A stretch of 64,000 nt of DNA from JAAXPZ01 sp965215705 (lineage in GTDB: Bacteria; Campylobacterota; Campylobacteria; Campylobacterales; Sulfurovaceae), in contig CBDCEE010000003.1 in NCBI GenBank assembly GCA_965215705.1, forward strand, positions 620,001 through 684,000. The letters run 5' to 3'. Both the position numbers and the translations under genes were made by a program. The notes beneath the pieces are model-generated. The model was not told the DNA's origin and ran no database searches. It was given only the letters and a program-made list of their open reading frames with translations. This document shows positions 42,098 to 50,640 of the stretch, piece by piece. Position 1 is the stretch's first letter. The number at the start of each line of letters is the position of its first letter.

Positions 42098-43003
42098 ATG
42101 GACAAGTATAACAATAGAGAGACCATTAAGAAATCTACCTTATGGTCCACCTTTTTCAATACTACAAAAGAGGGAAAGAAAATTTTAAGCTATCGATCCA
42201 AAAGATGGATACTAGTGATAGCAATTCATCTACTTTTCTTTCTCTCTTTTTCAATCGATATTCAGACACTCGAAGGTACACTCAACGGTTCCAGATTTCT
42301 TGGGTTTCACCTGATTGATCCATTTACTACACTAGAAATGTTCTTAGCCGAACATCATTTACATATTAATATTATCATTGGTGTCAGTACCATCTCACTC
42401 TTTTACCTTCTTGTAGGAGGTAAAAGTTACTGTGCCTGGGTCTGCCCCTATGGTATCCTCTCAGAAATAGGTGAAAAATGGCACAATACCCTAGTACGTA
42501 AAAAGATTATCAAAAACATCAAATTCGACCACCGTGTACGCTATATATTTTGGGCTATTTTTCTGATACTGTCCGCCTCAAGTGGCTATCTGGTCTTTGA
42601 AACCTTTAATGTGGTAGGTATCCTGAGCCGTGCCATCGCCTATGGTTGGAGTTTGGCATTGATCTGGGTAGTATTAGTATTTTTGCTGGAAGTGTTTGTC
42701 TCCCGAAGAGCATGGTGCACCTACATCTGCCCTATCGGTACGACATACGGCCTGATCGGTAAAGTCTCTGCTCTGCGTATCGAGTGGAATGACAACTGTG
42801 ACAGCTGTATGGTCTGCCATGATGTCTGCTTCGAAAATCAAGTACTGGAGATCACCAAAGCAAAGTACAAAAAACAGATCGATGAGAAAGAGATCAAGAC
42901 TGCCTACATTACGGGTGCGGACTGTACCCTCTGCGGACGCTGTATTGATGTCTGTCATGCAGATGCACTCAAGTTTGACTTTAGATTGAAGAGTTTAGTA
43001 TAA
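42098..43003 (+). CDS. nosH: NosH membrane ferredoxin protein (NapH-like)
   Basis: The 301-residue protein has four or five TM helices, two CxxxCP motifs at helix ends (CAWVCPYG and CTYICPIG), and a C-terminal domain with two Fe-S motifs (CDSCMVCHDVC and CTLCGRCIDVCH). This is the NapH/NosR-like polyferredoxin layout. It is expected to oxidise menaquinol and pass electrons to NosG. It takes the place of NosR, which is absent. The stop and the nosF ATG share one base. Confidence 0.93.
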   Translation: MDKYNNRETIKKSTLWSTFFNTTKEGKKILSYRSKRWILVIAIHLLFFLSFSIDIQTLEGTLNGSRFLGFHLIDPFTTLEMFLAEHHLHINIIIGVSTISLFYLLVGGKSYCAWVCPYGILSEIGEKWHNTLVRKKIIKNIKFDHRVRYIFWAIFLILSASSGYLVFETFNVVGILSRAIAYGWSLALIWVVLVFLLEVFVSRRAWCTYICPIGTTYGLIGKVSALRIEWNDNCDSCMVCHDVCFENQVLEITKAKYKKQIDEKEIKTAYITGADCTLCGRCIDVCHADALKFDFRLKSLV

Positions 43004-43641
43004 TGATACAGATTAAAGAATTGACCAAAATATTTGAAAAGACACGCTCACTGGACAGTGTGACATTGGACTTCAAACTCGGGGATGCAGTGGCTCTCAT
43101 GGGAGCCAATGGTGCAGGTAAGACCACATTGATCCGCTCTATCATGGGATATTATCACCCTACTGACGGTAAAGTCACGATCAATGGACTCAATCCTATC
43201 AAGCACCGTACAGAGGTACTCCAACATATCAGTTTCGTACCACAGCTCCCACCACCGATCAAACTCAGTATCGCTGAGCTTATTAGTTATGTATGCAAAA
43301 GTGCAGGTATAGACAAAGAGAAGATCTATTACTATGCCAATGAGATGAAACTGGATATCAAAGCCAATCTGGGTAAGTCTTTTTTCAAACTCTCTGGTGG
43401 TATGAAGCAAAAGCTTCTCATCGCCATCTCACTAGCCAAACAAAGTGACATCATCATCTACGATGAGCCCACCGCCAATCTCGACCCCAAAGCCAGAGAT
43501 GACTTCTACCGACTCATCAAAGAGAATGAGAGAGATAAACTCGCACTTTTTGTCACACACCGTATCGAAGAGGTGCAGGATATCGTCAACCGTGAGATCT
43601 ATATGGATATGGGAAAGGTCGTCTCTGATGTACCCTGCTAG
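43003..43641 (+). CDS. nosF: NosF ABC-transporter ATPase
   Basis: The 212-residue ATPase has Walker A GANGAGKTT near residue 36, signature LSGGMKQKLLIA and Walker B IIIYDEPTANLD, with the switch His in VTHRIEE. With NosY it exports a sulfur species needed for CuZ assembly. It is shorter than the typical 300-residue clade I NosF. The following nosL start lies 14 bases inside its end. Confidence 0.95.
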   Translation: MIQIKELTKIFEKTRSLDSVTLDFKLGDAVALMGANGAGKTTLIRSIMGYYHPTDGKVTINGLNPIKHRTEVLQHISFVPQLPPPIKLSIAELISYVCKSAGIDKEKIYYYANEMKLDIKANLGKSFFKLSGGMKQKLLIAISLAKQSDIIIYDEPTANLDPKARDDFYRLIKENERDKLALFVTHRIEEVQDIVNREIYMDMGKVVSDVPC

Positions 43642-44107
43642 AGCACTCCTTTTTACGCTGTTGCTTCTGCTTTTGTCTGCATGTGGAGGCAAACCCAAGG
43701 ATAAAACTGCCCTGCATGATGTCCACTGGGACAGAGATATGTGTGAACGATGCAAGATGGTCACCAGTGATCGACACCATGCGGTACAGGTGATCAACCC
43801 CAAATCTGGACGCAGTTATATGTTCGATGATATTGGCTGTGTCACACTCTGGTTTGAGGATGAGCAAATCCCTTGGCAAAAAGAGGCAAAGATCTGGATC
43901 ACTGATATCAAGACAGGCAAATGGATCGATGCCAGAACCGCTTATTATGATACCAACAATATCACTCCTATGGCGTATGGCTTTGGTGCCCATGCAAAAA
44001 AAGAGGATATCAAAGCAGGCGAAGAGATCGTCCGTTTTAATGCACTAGCGCCACGAATTAAAAAAATTGAAGAGATAAACAATGCAAAAGTAAGGAAGTT
44101 ACAATGA
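43628..44107 (+). CDS. nosL: NosL-family copper chaperone lipoprotein, first copy
   Basis: From the ATG at 43628 the protein has 159 residues with a lipobox ending in Cys (LLLLLSACGG), then the NosL copper motif RDMCERCKM near residue 38 and MFDDIGCVTLWFED. NosL holds Cu(I) at the outer membrane for CuZ and CuA assembly. The longer open frame upstream, inside nosF, is not coding. It overlaps nosF by 14 bases and nosY by 4 bases. Confidence 0.9.
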   Translation: MYPARALLFTLLLLLLSACGGKPKDKTALHDVHWDRDMCERCKMVTSDRHHAVQVINPKSGRSYMFDDIGCVTLWFEDEQIPWQKEAKIWITDIKTGKWIDARTAYYDTNNITPMAYGFGAHAKKEDIKAGEEIVRFNALAPRIKKIEEINNAKVRKLQ

Positions 44108-44931
44108 AAAATCTACTCCTCATCGCCTATCTGGATCTCAAAGAATCCATACGAGCCAACTGGTTTATCGTCTATTCCATCGTCTTTGGCGGGCTAATCG
44201 CTCTCTTTTTCATCGCTGGGATCACTGAGTCTCAGGTGATGGGCTTCTCTGGACTGAGCCGACTACTACTGATGTATATTCAGGTTACCATCGTAATCTT
44301 GCCTATCTTTATCCTAGTGACCACTGTGCGTTCAATCTCTGGAGATCGTGATAGCCATATTCTGGAGTATATGCTCTCCTTTCCTATCTCTTTAGGACAG
44401 TACTACTGGGGTAAGGTCTTTGGACGTTTTATTACTGTCTTTTTACCTGTATTTATGGCGATGTTCTTTGCTATTGTCTACGGTATGTTTAAGGGGGCTT
44501 CTGTGCCATGGGAGATCTTTTTCCTCTATACTGGCTTGCTCTTTGCGATGAGCTCTGCCTTTTTAGGGATCGCCTTTTTCGTCTCTTCGATCGTCAAGTC
44601 CTCTGAGATGGCACTGGGTATCTCCTTTTTCGTCTGGATCTTCCTGTTGGCATTTATCGATATCGCACTGATCTCACTCATGATGCAGCAGCGTATGAAT
44701 ACAGGACTGATCATTGGTATCGCCATGGCAAACCCTATGGAGATATTTAGGGTGGCTGCTATTTCACTCTTTGATCCTGAACTAACGGTCATGGGACCGG
44801 TAGCATTTTACATCCTCGATATGATGAGCCAGAGCCTCTTTGTCGCTATCTCTATCATTTACCCTGTTGTGGTAGGATTGCTTTTTGCATTTCTCGGATT
44901 TGCCGTATTTAAGAAAAAAGACCTCGTATAA
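44104..44931 (+). CDS. nosY: NosY ABC-transporter permease
   Basis: The 275-residue protein has six TM helices (FIVYSIVFGGLIALFFIAG, VTIVILPIFILVTTV and later ones) and the family segment SGDRDSHILEYMLSFPISLGQYYWGK. It is the membrane half of NosFY. It lies between two nosL genes. Confidence 0.94.
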   Translation: MKNLLLIAYLDLKESIRANWFIVYSIVFGGLIALFFIAGITESQVMGFSGLSRLLLMYIQVTIVILPIFILVTTVRSISGDRDSHILEYMLSFPISLGQYYWGKVFGRFITVFLPVFMAMFFAIVYGMFKGASVPWEIFFLYTGLLFAMSSAFLGIAFFVSSIVKSSEMALGISFFVWIFLLAFIDIALISLMMQQRMNTGLIIGIAMANPMEIFRVAAISLFDPELTVMGPVAFYILDMMSQSLFVAISIIYPVVVGLLFAFLGFAVFKKKDLV

Positions 44932-44941
44932 GGAGTTTCAA

Positions 44942-45451
44942 ATGAAACGATTATTGCTACTGTGTATACTTACTGCCTCTTTTACATGGGCAGAGGCCCC
45001 TATGACCCCTTTTAATGTAGGGAAGAAATACTTTCTAAACTTTGACAAGAACACCACTTGTCTGGTCAGACAGATACCGGTCTACAAAGATCCAAAGTGG
45101 GTAGCAAAGATAGAGACACGGGGTGGGAAGACCGTCTATTTCTGTAGTCCCAAGTCACTGTTTGAATTCTATTTCAGACCAGGTAAATGGTATGATGTAG
45201 GCGTCAAAAGCGAAAGGGATTTCTCCAAGATAGTCGTCACTGACTTCAGTACGCTGGAGCCTATCAATGCAGAGGAAGCATACTTTGTCTATGGTGCAAA
45301 CGCTACAACTTCTCCTGCAGGAGATGATCTGCCAGCATTCAAAACTAAACGAGAAGCAGAAAAGTTTTCAAAGCAATACAATGGTAAGAGGGTCATGCCT
45401 TTTAACAAAGTCTCGGATGCACTGATCAAACTACTCAATGGAAGGATATAA
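44942..45451 (+). CDS. nosL: NosL-family protein, second copy
   Basis: The 169-residue protein has a type I signal peptide (RLLLLCILTASFTWA) and no lipobox. The NosL core is seen in AKIETRGGKTVYFCSPKSLFEFY and DFSTLEPINAEEAYFVYGA. The MCxxCxM copper motif of the first copy is not present at the same place; a single Cys (TTCLVRQIP) and VYFCSPK remain, so its metal-binding mode may differ. AAGGAG lies 7 bases before the ATG. It is probably the second of two non-redundant NosL proteins. Confidence 0.85.
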   Translation: MKRLLLLCILTASFTWAEAPMTPFNVGKKYFLNFDKNTTCLVRQIPVYKDPKWVAKIETRGGKTVYFCSPKSLFEFYFRPGKWYDVGVKSERDFSKIVVTDFSTLEPINAEEAYFVYGANATTSPAGDDLPAFKTKREAEKFSKQYNGKRVMPFNKVSDALIKLLNGRI

Positions 45452-45452
45452 G

Positions 45453-45977
45453 ATGACCAAACCAACACCGATCGATGAAGAGATCATCCTTGACCCCAAA
45501 CGCTATATCGTGAGTGAAACAGATGAGAAAGGTAGAATAACCTTTGCCAACGACTATTTCATAGAGGTGAGTGGATACAGTATGGAAGAGCTCATAGGTA
45601 AGTCCCATAATATTGTTCGTCATCCTGATATGCCCAAAGTTGTCTTCAAGCTTCTCTGGGAAACGATCTCTCAAGGAAAAAATATCAATGCCGTGGTAAA
45701 AAATCTTGCAAAAGATGGGAGATACTACTGGATCTTTACTGAGTTTGAATCCAGAAAAGATACTGATACAGGTGAGATCATCGGCTACCATGCCGCCAGA
45801 AAAGATGTTTCCAAACATGTTATTGAGGTTATCTCAGATCTCTATAGCAAACTCCTAGAGATAGAGAAAGATAAAGGCGTAGAAGCCTCAGAAGACTATC
45901 TGGTTGCCTTTCTCAAAGAGGCAGGCAATGACATTGAGTTTAGCAATATCATGGAAGAGATCCATAGGTTCTATTAG
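45453..45977 (+). CDS. CetB/Aer-like single PAS-domain protein
   Basis: The 174-residue protein is one PAS domain (about 20-125) with the Aer-family signature GKSHNIVRHPDMPKVVFKLLW, and a short helical C-terminus. Aer-type PAS domains bind FAD and sense redox state; CetB of Campylobacter has the same lone-PAS build and signals through a separate receptor. It follows nosL2 by one base, so it is co-transcribed with the nos genes and may link N2O respiration to energy taxis. The ATG at 45453 is chosen because AGGA precedes it; an ATG 15 bases earlier overlaps nosL2. Confidence 0.8.
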   Translation: MTKPTPIDEEIILDPKRYIVSETDEKGRITFANDYFIEVSGYSMEELIGKSHNIVRHPDMPKVVFKLLWETISQGKNINAVVKNLAKDGRYYWIFTEFESRKDTDTGEIIGYHAARKDVSKHVIEVISDLYSKLLEIEKDKGVEASEDYLVAFLKEAGNDIEFSNIMEEIHRFY

Positions 45978-45998
45978 AGGCTTCTCTAAAAGCATACC

Positions 45999-47312
45999 TT
46001 AAAGCCGTATCAGCCTGATAGGGTTGATATACTTTGAGTTCTTTGTTGCCTCAAAGATCAATTTTCGTTTGATCTTACCTATCACTGCACCCTTTTTCAC
46101 CCTACTCCCTACCTTGATGATCGGTGAGATCCTGGAGAGTCCAGCATAGACCGTATGCAATTTCCCTCCATGTGCCACCACAATGACTTTGCCCAGCATA
46201 CTGTTTTGTCCTGCAAAGACCACTTTGCCATTCAGGACATTGCGTACCTTTGCATTACTTTGGGGTGCTTTAAGGGTAACAGATTCATTAAATATCTTCA
46301 TTTTATAGATGGGATCGACATACGTTCCAAAACTCTTGACCACCCGTGCATGCTTAAGTGGAGAGATGGTCTTTGCCCCTCGATATCTATAGATCTTGTC
46401 CCTATGATAAGAGCTTCCCACCTGCTTTACATTTTCACTGCTTGAAAAAGCTTTTGCAGAGATATGTCCCTCTGTACTATCTCTTGCCCTACTTCGTACA
46501 CTTGCTCTACGATTGATCTCTGTTTGTCTGGCTTTCTCCAGTGCTCTCTCCTTAGATATCTCCTCTTTACGAATGATATTCAGGTTAGCCAGTGTACTGC
46601 GTATCATAGATTGTTTCTTCATCAACTCTTTGATATTTTTGCGATAGGAGGATTCATCTGCTGCCAACTTTTTTAGCAACTTCTCTTTCTGCTGCTTTTT
46701 CTTGATATAGGCTTCTCGTTTTTTACTGATCTTTGAGATACTTCTCTCTATCTTCTTTTGATATCCTACTGCCTCTTTCTTCTTCTTAATACTACTGCTT
46801 ATTTTTGCCTTGAGCGTATTGAGCCCTTGCGTATTTTTCTCTTTATAGGTTTCATAGATCTCTCTCATCATCACGGAATCTACTGTTTTCTTCTCCATCT
46901 TATTCATCACGATCATCAAAGAAAACTGGTCTATCAATAGATTCACAAAATGGCTATTTTGTTTTTTGATTGTATTGTCTAAAGTCTCGATCTTGCCTTT
47001 AAATGCATCGATCTTCTTTTTGGCTACACTGTATTTCTCTTCATTGGTTTCTTTATCTTTTGCCAAGGACTTGAGTACTTTAGCCAATGCCCTATTGTCT
47101 TTTTCTGCCTTGAGTATAGACCGGGCTATTTTAGAAAGATGCTGATTCAACTGTTTCTGTTTTTTGTCCGTTTGGGTCAGGTCTTTTCTGCTTGAGTTGA
47201 TCTGACTACGTGTAGAACCAGAGCTCTTTTGCCAGAGACTTTTGATCTTTGTCTGCTTGGCAGAAAAAGCCAAAGAAGCAAAGAGCAAGGAGAGCCATAC
47301 AATCCTTATCAA
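45999..47312 (-). CDS. EnvC-like murein hydrolase activator (LytM/M23 domain)
   Basis: The 437-residue protein has a signal peptide (RIVWLSLLFASLAFSA), a long coiled coil (about 20-270, Lys/Glu/Ser rich) and a C-terminal LytM-like domain (GKVVFAGQNSMLGKVIVVAHGGKLHTVYAGL). The zinc-ligand HxH of active M23 peptidases appears as HGGKLHTVY, as in degenerate EnvC-type activators. It is encoded right after ftsX with a 4-base overlap; the FtsEX complex probably drives it to activate septal amidases. The convergent CetB-like gene ends 22 bases away. Confidence 0.88.
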   Translation of the reverse strand: MIRIVWLSLLFASLAFSAKQTKIKSLWQKSSGSTRSQINSSRKDLTQTDKKQKQLNQHLSKIARSILKAEKDNRALAKVLKSLAKDKETNEEKYSVAKKKIDAFKGKIETLDNTIKKQNSHFVNLLIDQFSLMIVMNKMEKKTVDSVMMREIYETYKEKNTQGLNTLKAKISSSIKKKKEAVGYQKKIERSISKISKKREAYIKKKQQKEKLLKKLAADESSYRKNIKELMKKQSMIRSTLANLNIIRKEEISKERALEKARQTEINRRASVRSRARDSTEGHISAKAFSSSENVKQVGSSYHRDKIYRYRGAKTISPLKHARVVKSFGTYVDPIYKMKIFNESVTLKAPQSNAKVRNVLNGKVVFAGQNSMLGKVIVVAHGGKLHTVYAGLSRISPIIKVGSRVKKGAVIGKIKRKLIFEATKNSKYINPIRLIRL

Positions 47313-48124
47313 AGCTTATTCTCCTTACTGCCTACCACAACCATGATCACGGATGTCACGACGATCAGCATCGCGATACCACCCAGTATCGCTATATCTT
47401 TATAAGCAAAAAGCAACGCCTCTTTTTGCATGAGCATCTCTATATTACTTTTATGGACCCAGATAAACCGTAAAAAGGCAAAAAGCCCACTGGTGATCAT
47501 CGTTGCAATAATAGCATCAATCGTAGCCCGCTTAAAAAGAATACCACTTTTCAGCATGGTAGAAGCACCAAATATCTCCATCACCTGCATACGCTCTTTG
47601 TGCGAGTACTGCCATATCTCCATCTGCTTAATTACCAGAAAAAGACTGGTCAATGTCATAAACCCAACAAAGGTCCAGAGTACGATCTTGATAAAGACAA
47701 AAAGGTTATAACTCGCATTGTGGCTCTTATCAAATGTCTCCACTTTTTTGATATTTTCAGAAGCAACCAGCCTGTTTTTGATCTGTTCGATTGCTTGCGT
47801 GTCGAGATAGTTTCCCAGATGTACCGTATAAAAATGAGGAAGTGCCTGCATAATATCTTCTGCAGAGATGCCACTCATCCCCTGTACCATCTCTTCTACG
47901 ATGGATCGTTTTTCTATACTGTCTATCGCACTGATACTGCCATCAAGTTGCTTGAATGCTGCCAGATCCATAGAGGTATTGGCCAGCACCAACATCGAGT
48001 AGTCTGCTTTGAGTTCCTGTTCATAATTTTGGCTCATACGGTCAAAAACAATAAACGACTCGATACCAAGCAGTATCGCCAGCATCGGAAAGATAAACAT
48101 GATATGCTCTTTAATGTACTTCAT
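47309..48124 (-). CDS. ftsX: Cell-division protein FtsX
   Basis: The protein of about 271 residues (ATG at 48124, with AAGG upstream) has four TM helices and a periplasmic loop between the first two (about 45-145) that should contact EnvC. FtsX-family features include QMEIWQYSHKERMQVMEIFGAS. An ATG 18 bases upstream is less likely. It overlaps ftsE and the envC-like gene, giving a compact ftsE-ftsX-envC unit for septal peptidoglycan splitting. Confidence 0.88.
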   Translation of the reverse strand: MKYIKEHIMFIFPMLAILLGIESFIVFDRMSQNYEQELKADYSMLVLANTSMDLAAFKQLDGSISAIDSIEKRSIVEEMVQGMSGISAEDIMQALPHFYTVHLGNYLDTQAIEQIKNRLVASENIKKVETFDKSHNASYNLFVFIKIVLWTFVGFMTLTSLFLVIKQMEIWQYSHKERMQVMEIFGASTMLKSGILFKRATIDAIIATMITSGLFAFLRFIWVHKSNIEMLMQKEALLFAYKDIAILGGIAMLIVVTSVIMVVVGSKENKL

Positions 48125-48785
48125 AGATACCCTTGTTTTCAATAATAAGATGTCTGTAGGGGATGCTAAAGATATTGGGGATCCTGTGTGTCACCACCAC
48201 TACCGTCGCATCCAGCTGTTCATTGGCATTCTCCATCAGATCCCAGATCACATTGGAGGAGTACTCATCCAGGTTTCCGGTAGGCTCATCTGCCAGGATA
48301 AGCGTGGGGTTTTTGGCCAATGCCCTTGCCACGCCTATCCGTTGTTGTTCTCCACCACTAAGCTCCAGAGGCAGTCTGTCTGCATGCTCTGAAAGCTTGA
48401 CATGCTTGAGCAGCCGCTTTGCCTGTGTCTCCTGAACATCAGTATTGTACCCTGCGATGATCAGTGGCAAGACCACATTTTTAGCAACACTCCACTCATT
48501 GATCAGTTTATAGTCCTGAAAGATGATTCCAAAGTGGGTACGCAACTCCTGTAGCTTTTTTTTGCTGATCTTGTTCATATCCTGTGCACCGACAAGTAGG
48601 TTACCACTCTTGGGTTTGAGCTGACCATAAAAAGATCTAAGCAGTGTGGACTTACCACTACCACTAGGGCCGGTGATAAAGACAAAGTCACCTTTTTTGA
48701 TTTTGAAGTTTGCATTTTTGATGATATCTGCATCATTATTGCTATACCCCAGTGTCAGGTGTGATGCTGAAATAATATTAGCCAT
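48111..48785 (-). CDS. ftsE: Cell-division ATPase FtsE
   Basis: The 224-residue ABC ATPase has Walker A GPSGSGKST near residue 40, the Q-loop IFQDYKLI, signature LSGGEQQRIGVARAL and Walker B LILADEPTGNLD. It powers FtsX. Its start overlaps the end of trmB by 8 bases. Confidence 0.95.
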   Translation of the reverse strand: MANIISASHLTLGYSNNDADIIKNANFKIKKGDFVFITGPSGSGKSTLLRSFYGQLKPKSGNLLVGAQDMNKISKKKLQELRTHFGIIFQDYKLINEWSVAKNVVLPLIIAGYNTDVQETQAKRLLKHVKLSEHADRLPLELSGGEQQRIGVARALAKNPTLILADEPTGNLDEYSSNVIWDLMENANEQLDATVVVVTHRIPNIFSIPYRHLIIENKGIYEVH

Positions 48786-49947
48786 AGAGTAACGCTCCTA
48801 TCTGTTGATGTGCGAGGTGATTGACCTCTGTTTTCACGGGATTTTGAGGATAGTACACTACCTGATTTCCTTGCTGTAGTAGATATTTATGCTCTGGTTT
48901 ATCAAAGCTTCCGAACGCACAACGTACCATCCGACTGTCTTCTCCAACGATCTGGTACTGACGTTCAAAATGTATAAAATACTCTGATGCCACCAGTGCC
49001 TCCGTAGGCAGATCTACCAAATTTGGCACCTGTATCGTCTCAAAGATAAAGTCATACGCACGATTCTTTTCTAAAGAGTCTTCTCTGGCTGTCACAGTGA
49101 GGGTATAGATATCCTTCTCTTGTGCACGCCAACGATCCTCATACTTGCTGACGATAGGGAGATCCCTGTTCTTTTCAACCTTAAAGTCGATCTTGGGAGG
49201 CAAACTGAAAGTCTCCAATGCATGGAGATAATAGTTGTCGCTGTCTGTACGAAGCTCCAGCTCTCCCTCTACTTCCAATACGCGTAGCGACTCTCTCAAA
49301 AAGTTCTCACTGATCACTCTACGATGTGGCTTCTTGTCCCAAGGTACCGGAAAGTGCACATAGATATGTGTACAGCTATTGGAAGGCATCATCTCCAGAA
49401 GAAGTCTGGCATCATAGTTGACCACCCAGACATTTTCCAAGCCTTGTAGTGCGATCTGCTTGAGTACCTGCTGTGCAGAAGGCGTATGTATCTCTATTCC
49501 GATATAGAGTGTGTCCGGATGCTGCTGAGCCTGATAAAGTAGATGCCTTCCACTGCCAAAACCTACCTCAATAGCGATCTTCTCATGGCTAAATTGCGGG
49601 TCTTCAAAATCTCTGATCTTTTTATTGTACCGTTCTGCTAAGGCAGGTTTGCTAACAGAAATAGCAATATTGGAGTGCAACACTTCCAGGTCAAGCTCAT
49701 TGACCAACAGTCCTAACACACGCTTGACCTTATTGACATCCAATGGTCTGCTGATACTGTCAGGTTTGATCTGTAGTGCATTGCCTTTGGGCTTGAGCTC
49801 CAGCATAAAGAGCTCATCCGCATAGGAGACCCCCAGCATCTCATGCTGATCACGCAGATCAACCGCACGAAATGTAAAATGAGGACTTCGACGGATCAAG
49901 TGATCCAGTCTTTCTGTCTCAAATATTTTGACTTTGATATGCGGCAC
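48778..49947 (-). CDS. trmB: tRNA (guanine-N7)-methyltransferase, long form
   Basis: The 389-residue protein has the TrmB methyltransferase domain in the middle: EVGFGSGRHLLYQAQQHPD (SAM loop), GIEIHTPSAQQVLK and HIYVHFPVPWDKKPHRRV. It is flanked by an N-terminal domain of about 120 residues and a C-terminal domain of about 80 residues not found in E. coli TrmB (239 residues). The long form is characteristic of Campylobacterota. It methylates G46 of tRNA. It lies between the FN3 lipoprotein and ftsE. Confidence 0.9.
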   Translation of the reverse strand: MPHIKVKIFETERLDHLIRRSPHFTFRAVDLRDQHEMLGVSYADELFMLELKPKGNALQIKPDSISRPLDVNKVKRVLGLLVNELDLEVLHSNIAISVSKPALAERYNKKIRDFEDPQFSHEKIAIEVGFGSGRHLLYQAQQHPDTLYIGIEIHTPSAQQVLKQIALQGLENVWVVNYDARLLLEMMPSNSCTHIYVHFPVPWDKKPHRRVISENFLRESLRVLEVEGELELRTDSDNYYLHALETFSLPPKIDFKVEKNRDLPIVSKYEDRWRAQEKDIYTLTVTAREDSLEKNRAYDFIFETIQVPNLVDLPTEALVASEYFIHFERQYQIVGEDSRMVRCAFGSFDKPEHKYLLQQGNQVVYYPQNPVKTEVNHLAHQQIGALLYG

Positions 49948-49959
49948 TGCTTCTCTCCT

Positions 49960-50640
49960 CTACTTCACGGTGATCTGGGAGGCTTCACTTGGCAATGCTC
50001 TGACACCACCACTACTGCGTGCCACCACACGATAGGCATAGGTATGTCCTATGGCAGCAGACTTATCAATATATTCAGGCATGAGTCTACCTCTGATCGT
50101 AGCCAGATACTTCCACTTACCTCCAGAGACTTTTCTCTCTATGATATAGCCAGAGATCTCTGGGCTCGGATGAGGGTTCCAGAGTATCTTGACCACACCC
50201 ATATCACTGGTATAGGTTTTGATAAAGCTCACTGCTTCAAATGCTTCTTGTGTCTGTACTTTGATCACTCTACCAGGAAGAGACTCTTTGAGTATACTGT
50301 AGGTAGTAAATGTATAAAGATAGGTCTGGTTGGGTGCAATCCTTCGATCCACAAAATGTGTCGCATACCTGTCATCAATCGTAGCAATCTTTGTATATCT
50401 CTGATCTTTGGTATTCTGAGGAATCGCTCTATAGATCTTGATCCCTTTGACTCTGCTGTCTTTGATTGCAGGCCATTCAAATCCCACGCTGCTCTTACCA
50501 ACGATATGCTTCACGTGTATGATCTTTGGCAAGGTCTTATCACTACCGATTGCCAGTATACCTTGCGTTGAACACCCGCTAAGTAGTATAGTCAGCATCC
50601 ATAAAATGCTTTTGAAGCTGATCTTGTTGAATCTTCTCAT
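49960..50640 (-). CDS. Fibronectin type III domain lipoprotein
   Basis: The 226-residue protein has a lipobox (LTILLSGCS, Cys near 23) and two FN3-like beta-sandwich domains (SSVGFEWPAIKDSRVKGIKIYRA and GVVKILWNPHPSPEISGYIIER). A strong AAAGGAG lies before the ATG, which is inside the end of the pseudouridine synthase gene (62-base overlap). It is probably a surface or periplasmic binding protein. Ligand unknown. Confidence 0.8.
   Translation of the reverse strand: MRRFNKISFKSILWMLTILLSGCSTQGILAIGSDKTLPKIIHVKHIVGKSSVGFEWPAIKDSRVKGIKIYRAIPQNTKDQRYTKIATIDDRYATHFVDRRIAPNQTYLYTFTTYSILKESLPGRVIKVQTQEAFEAVSFIKTYTSDMGVVKILWNPHPSPEISGYIIERKVSGGKWKYLATIRGRLMPEYIDKSAAIGHTYAYRVVARSSGGVRALPSEASQITVK

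Noticed and set aside
43445..43627. N-terminal extension of the first nosL ORF inside nosF
   Set aside because: The extension is an out-of-frame shadow of nosF; a lipoprotein signal begins at the ATG at 43628.
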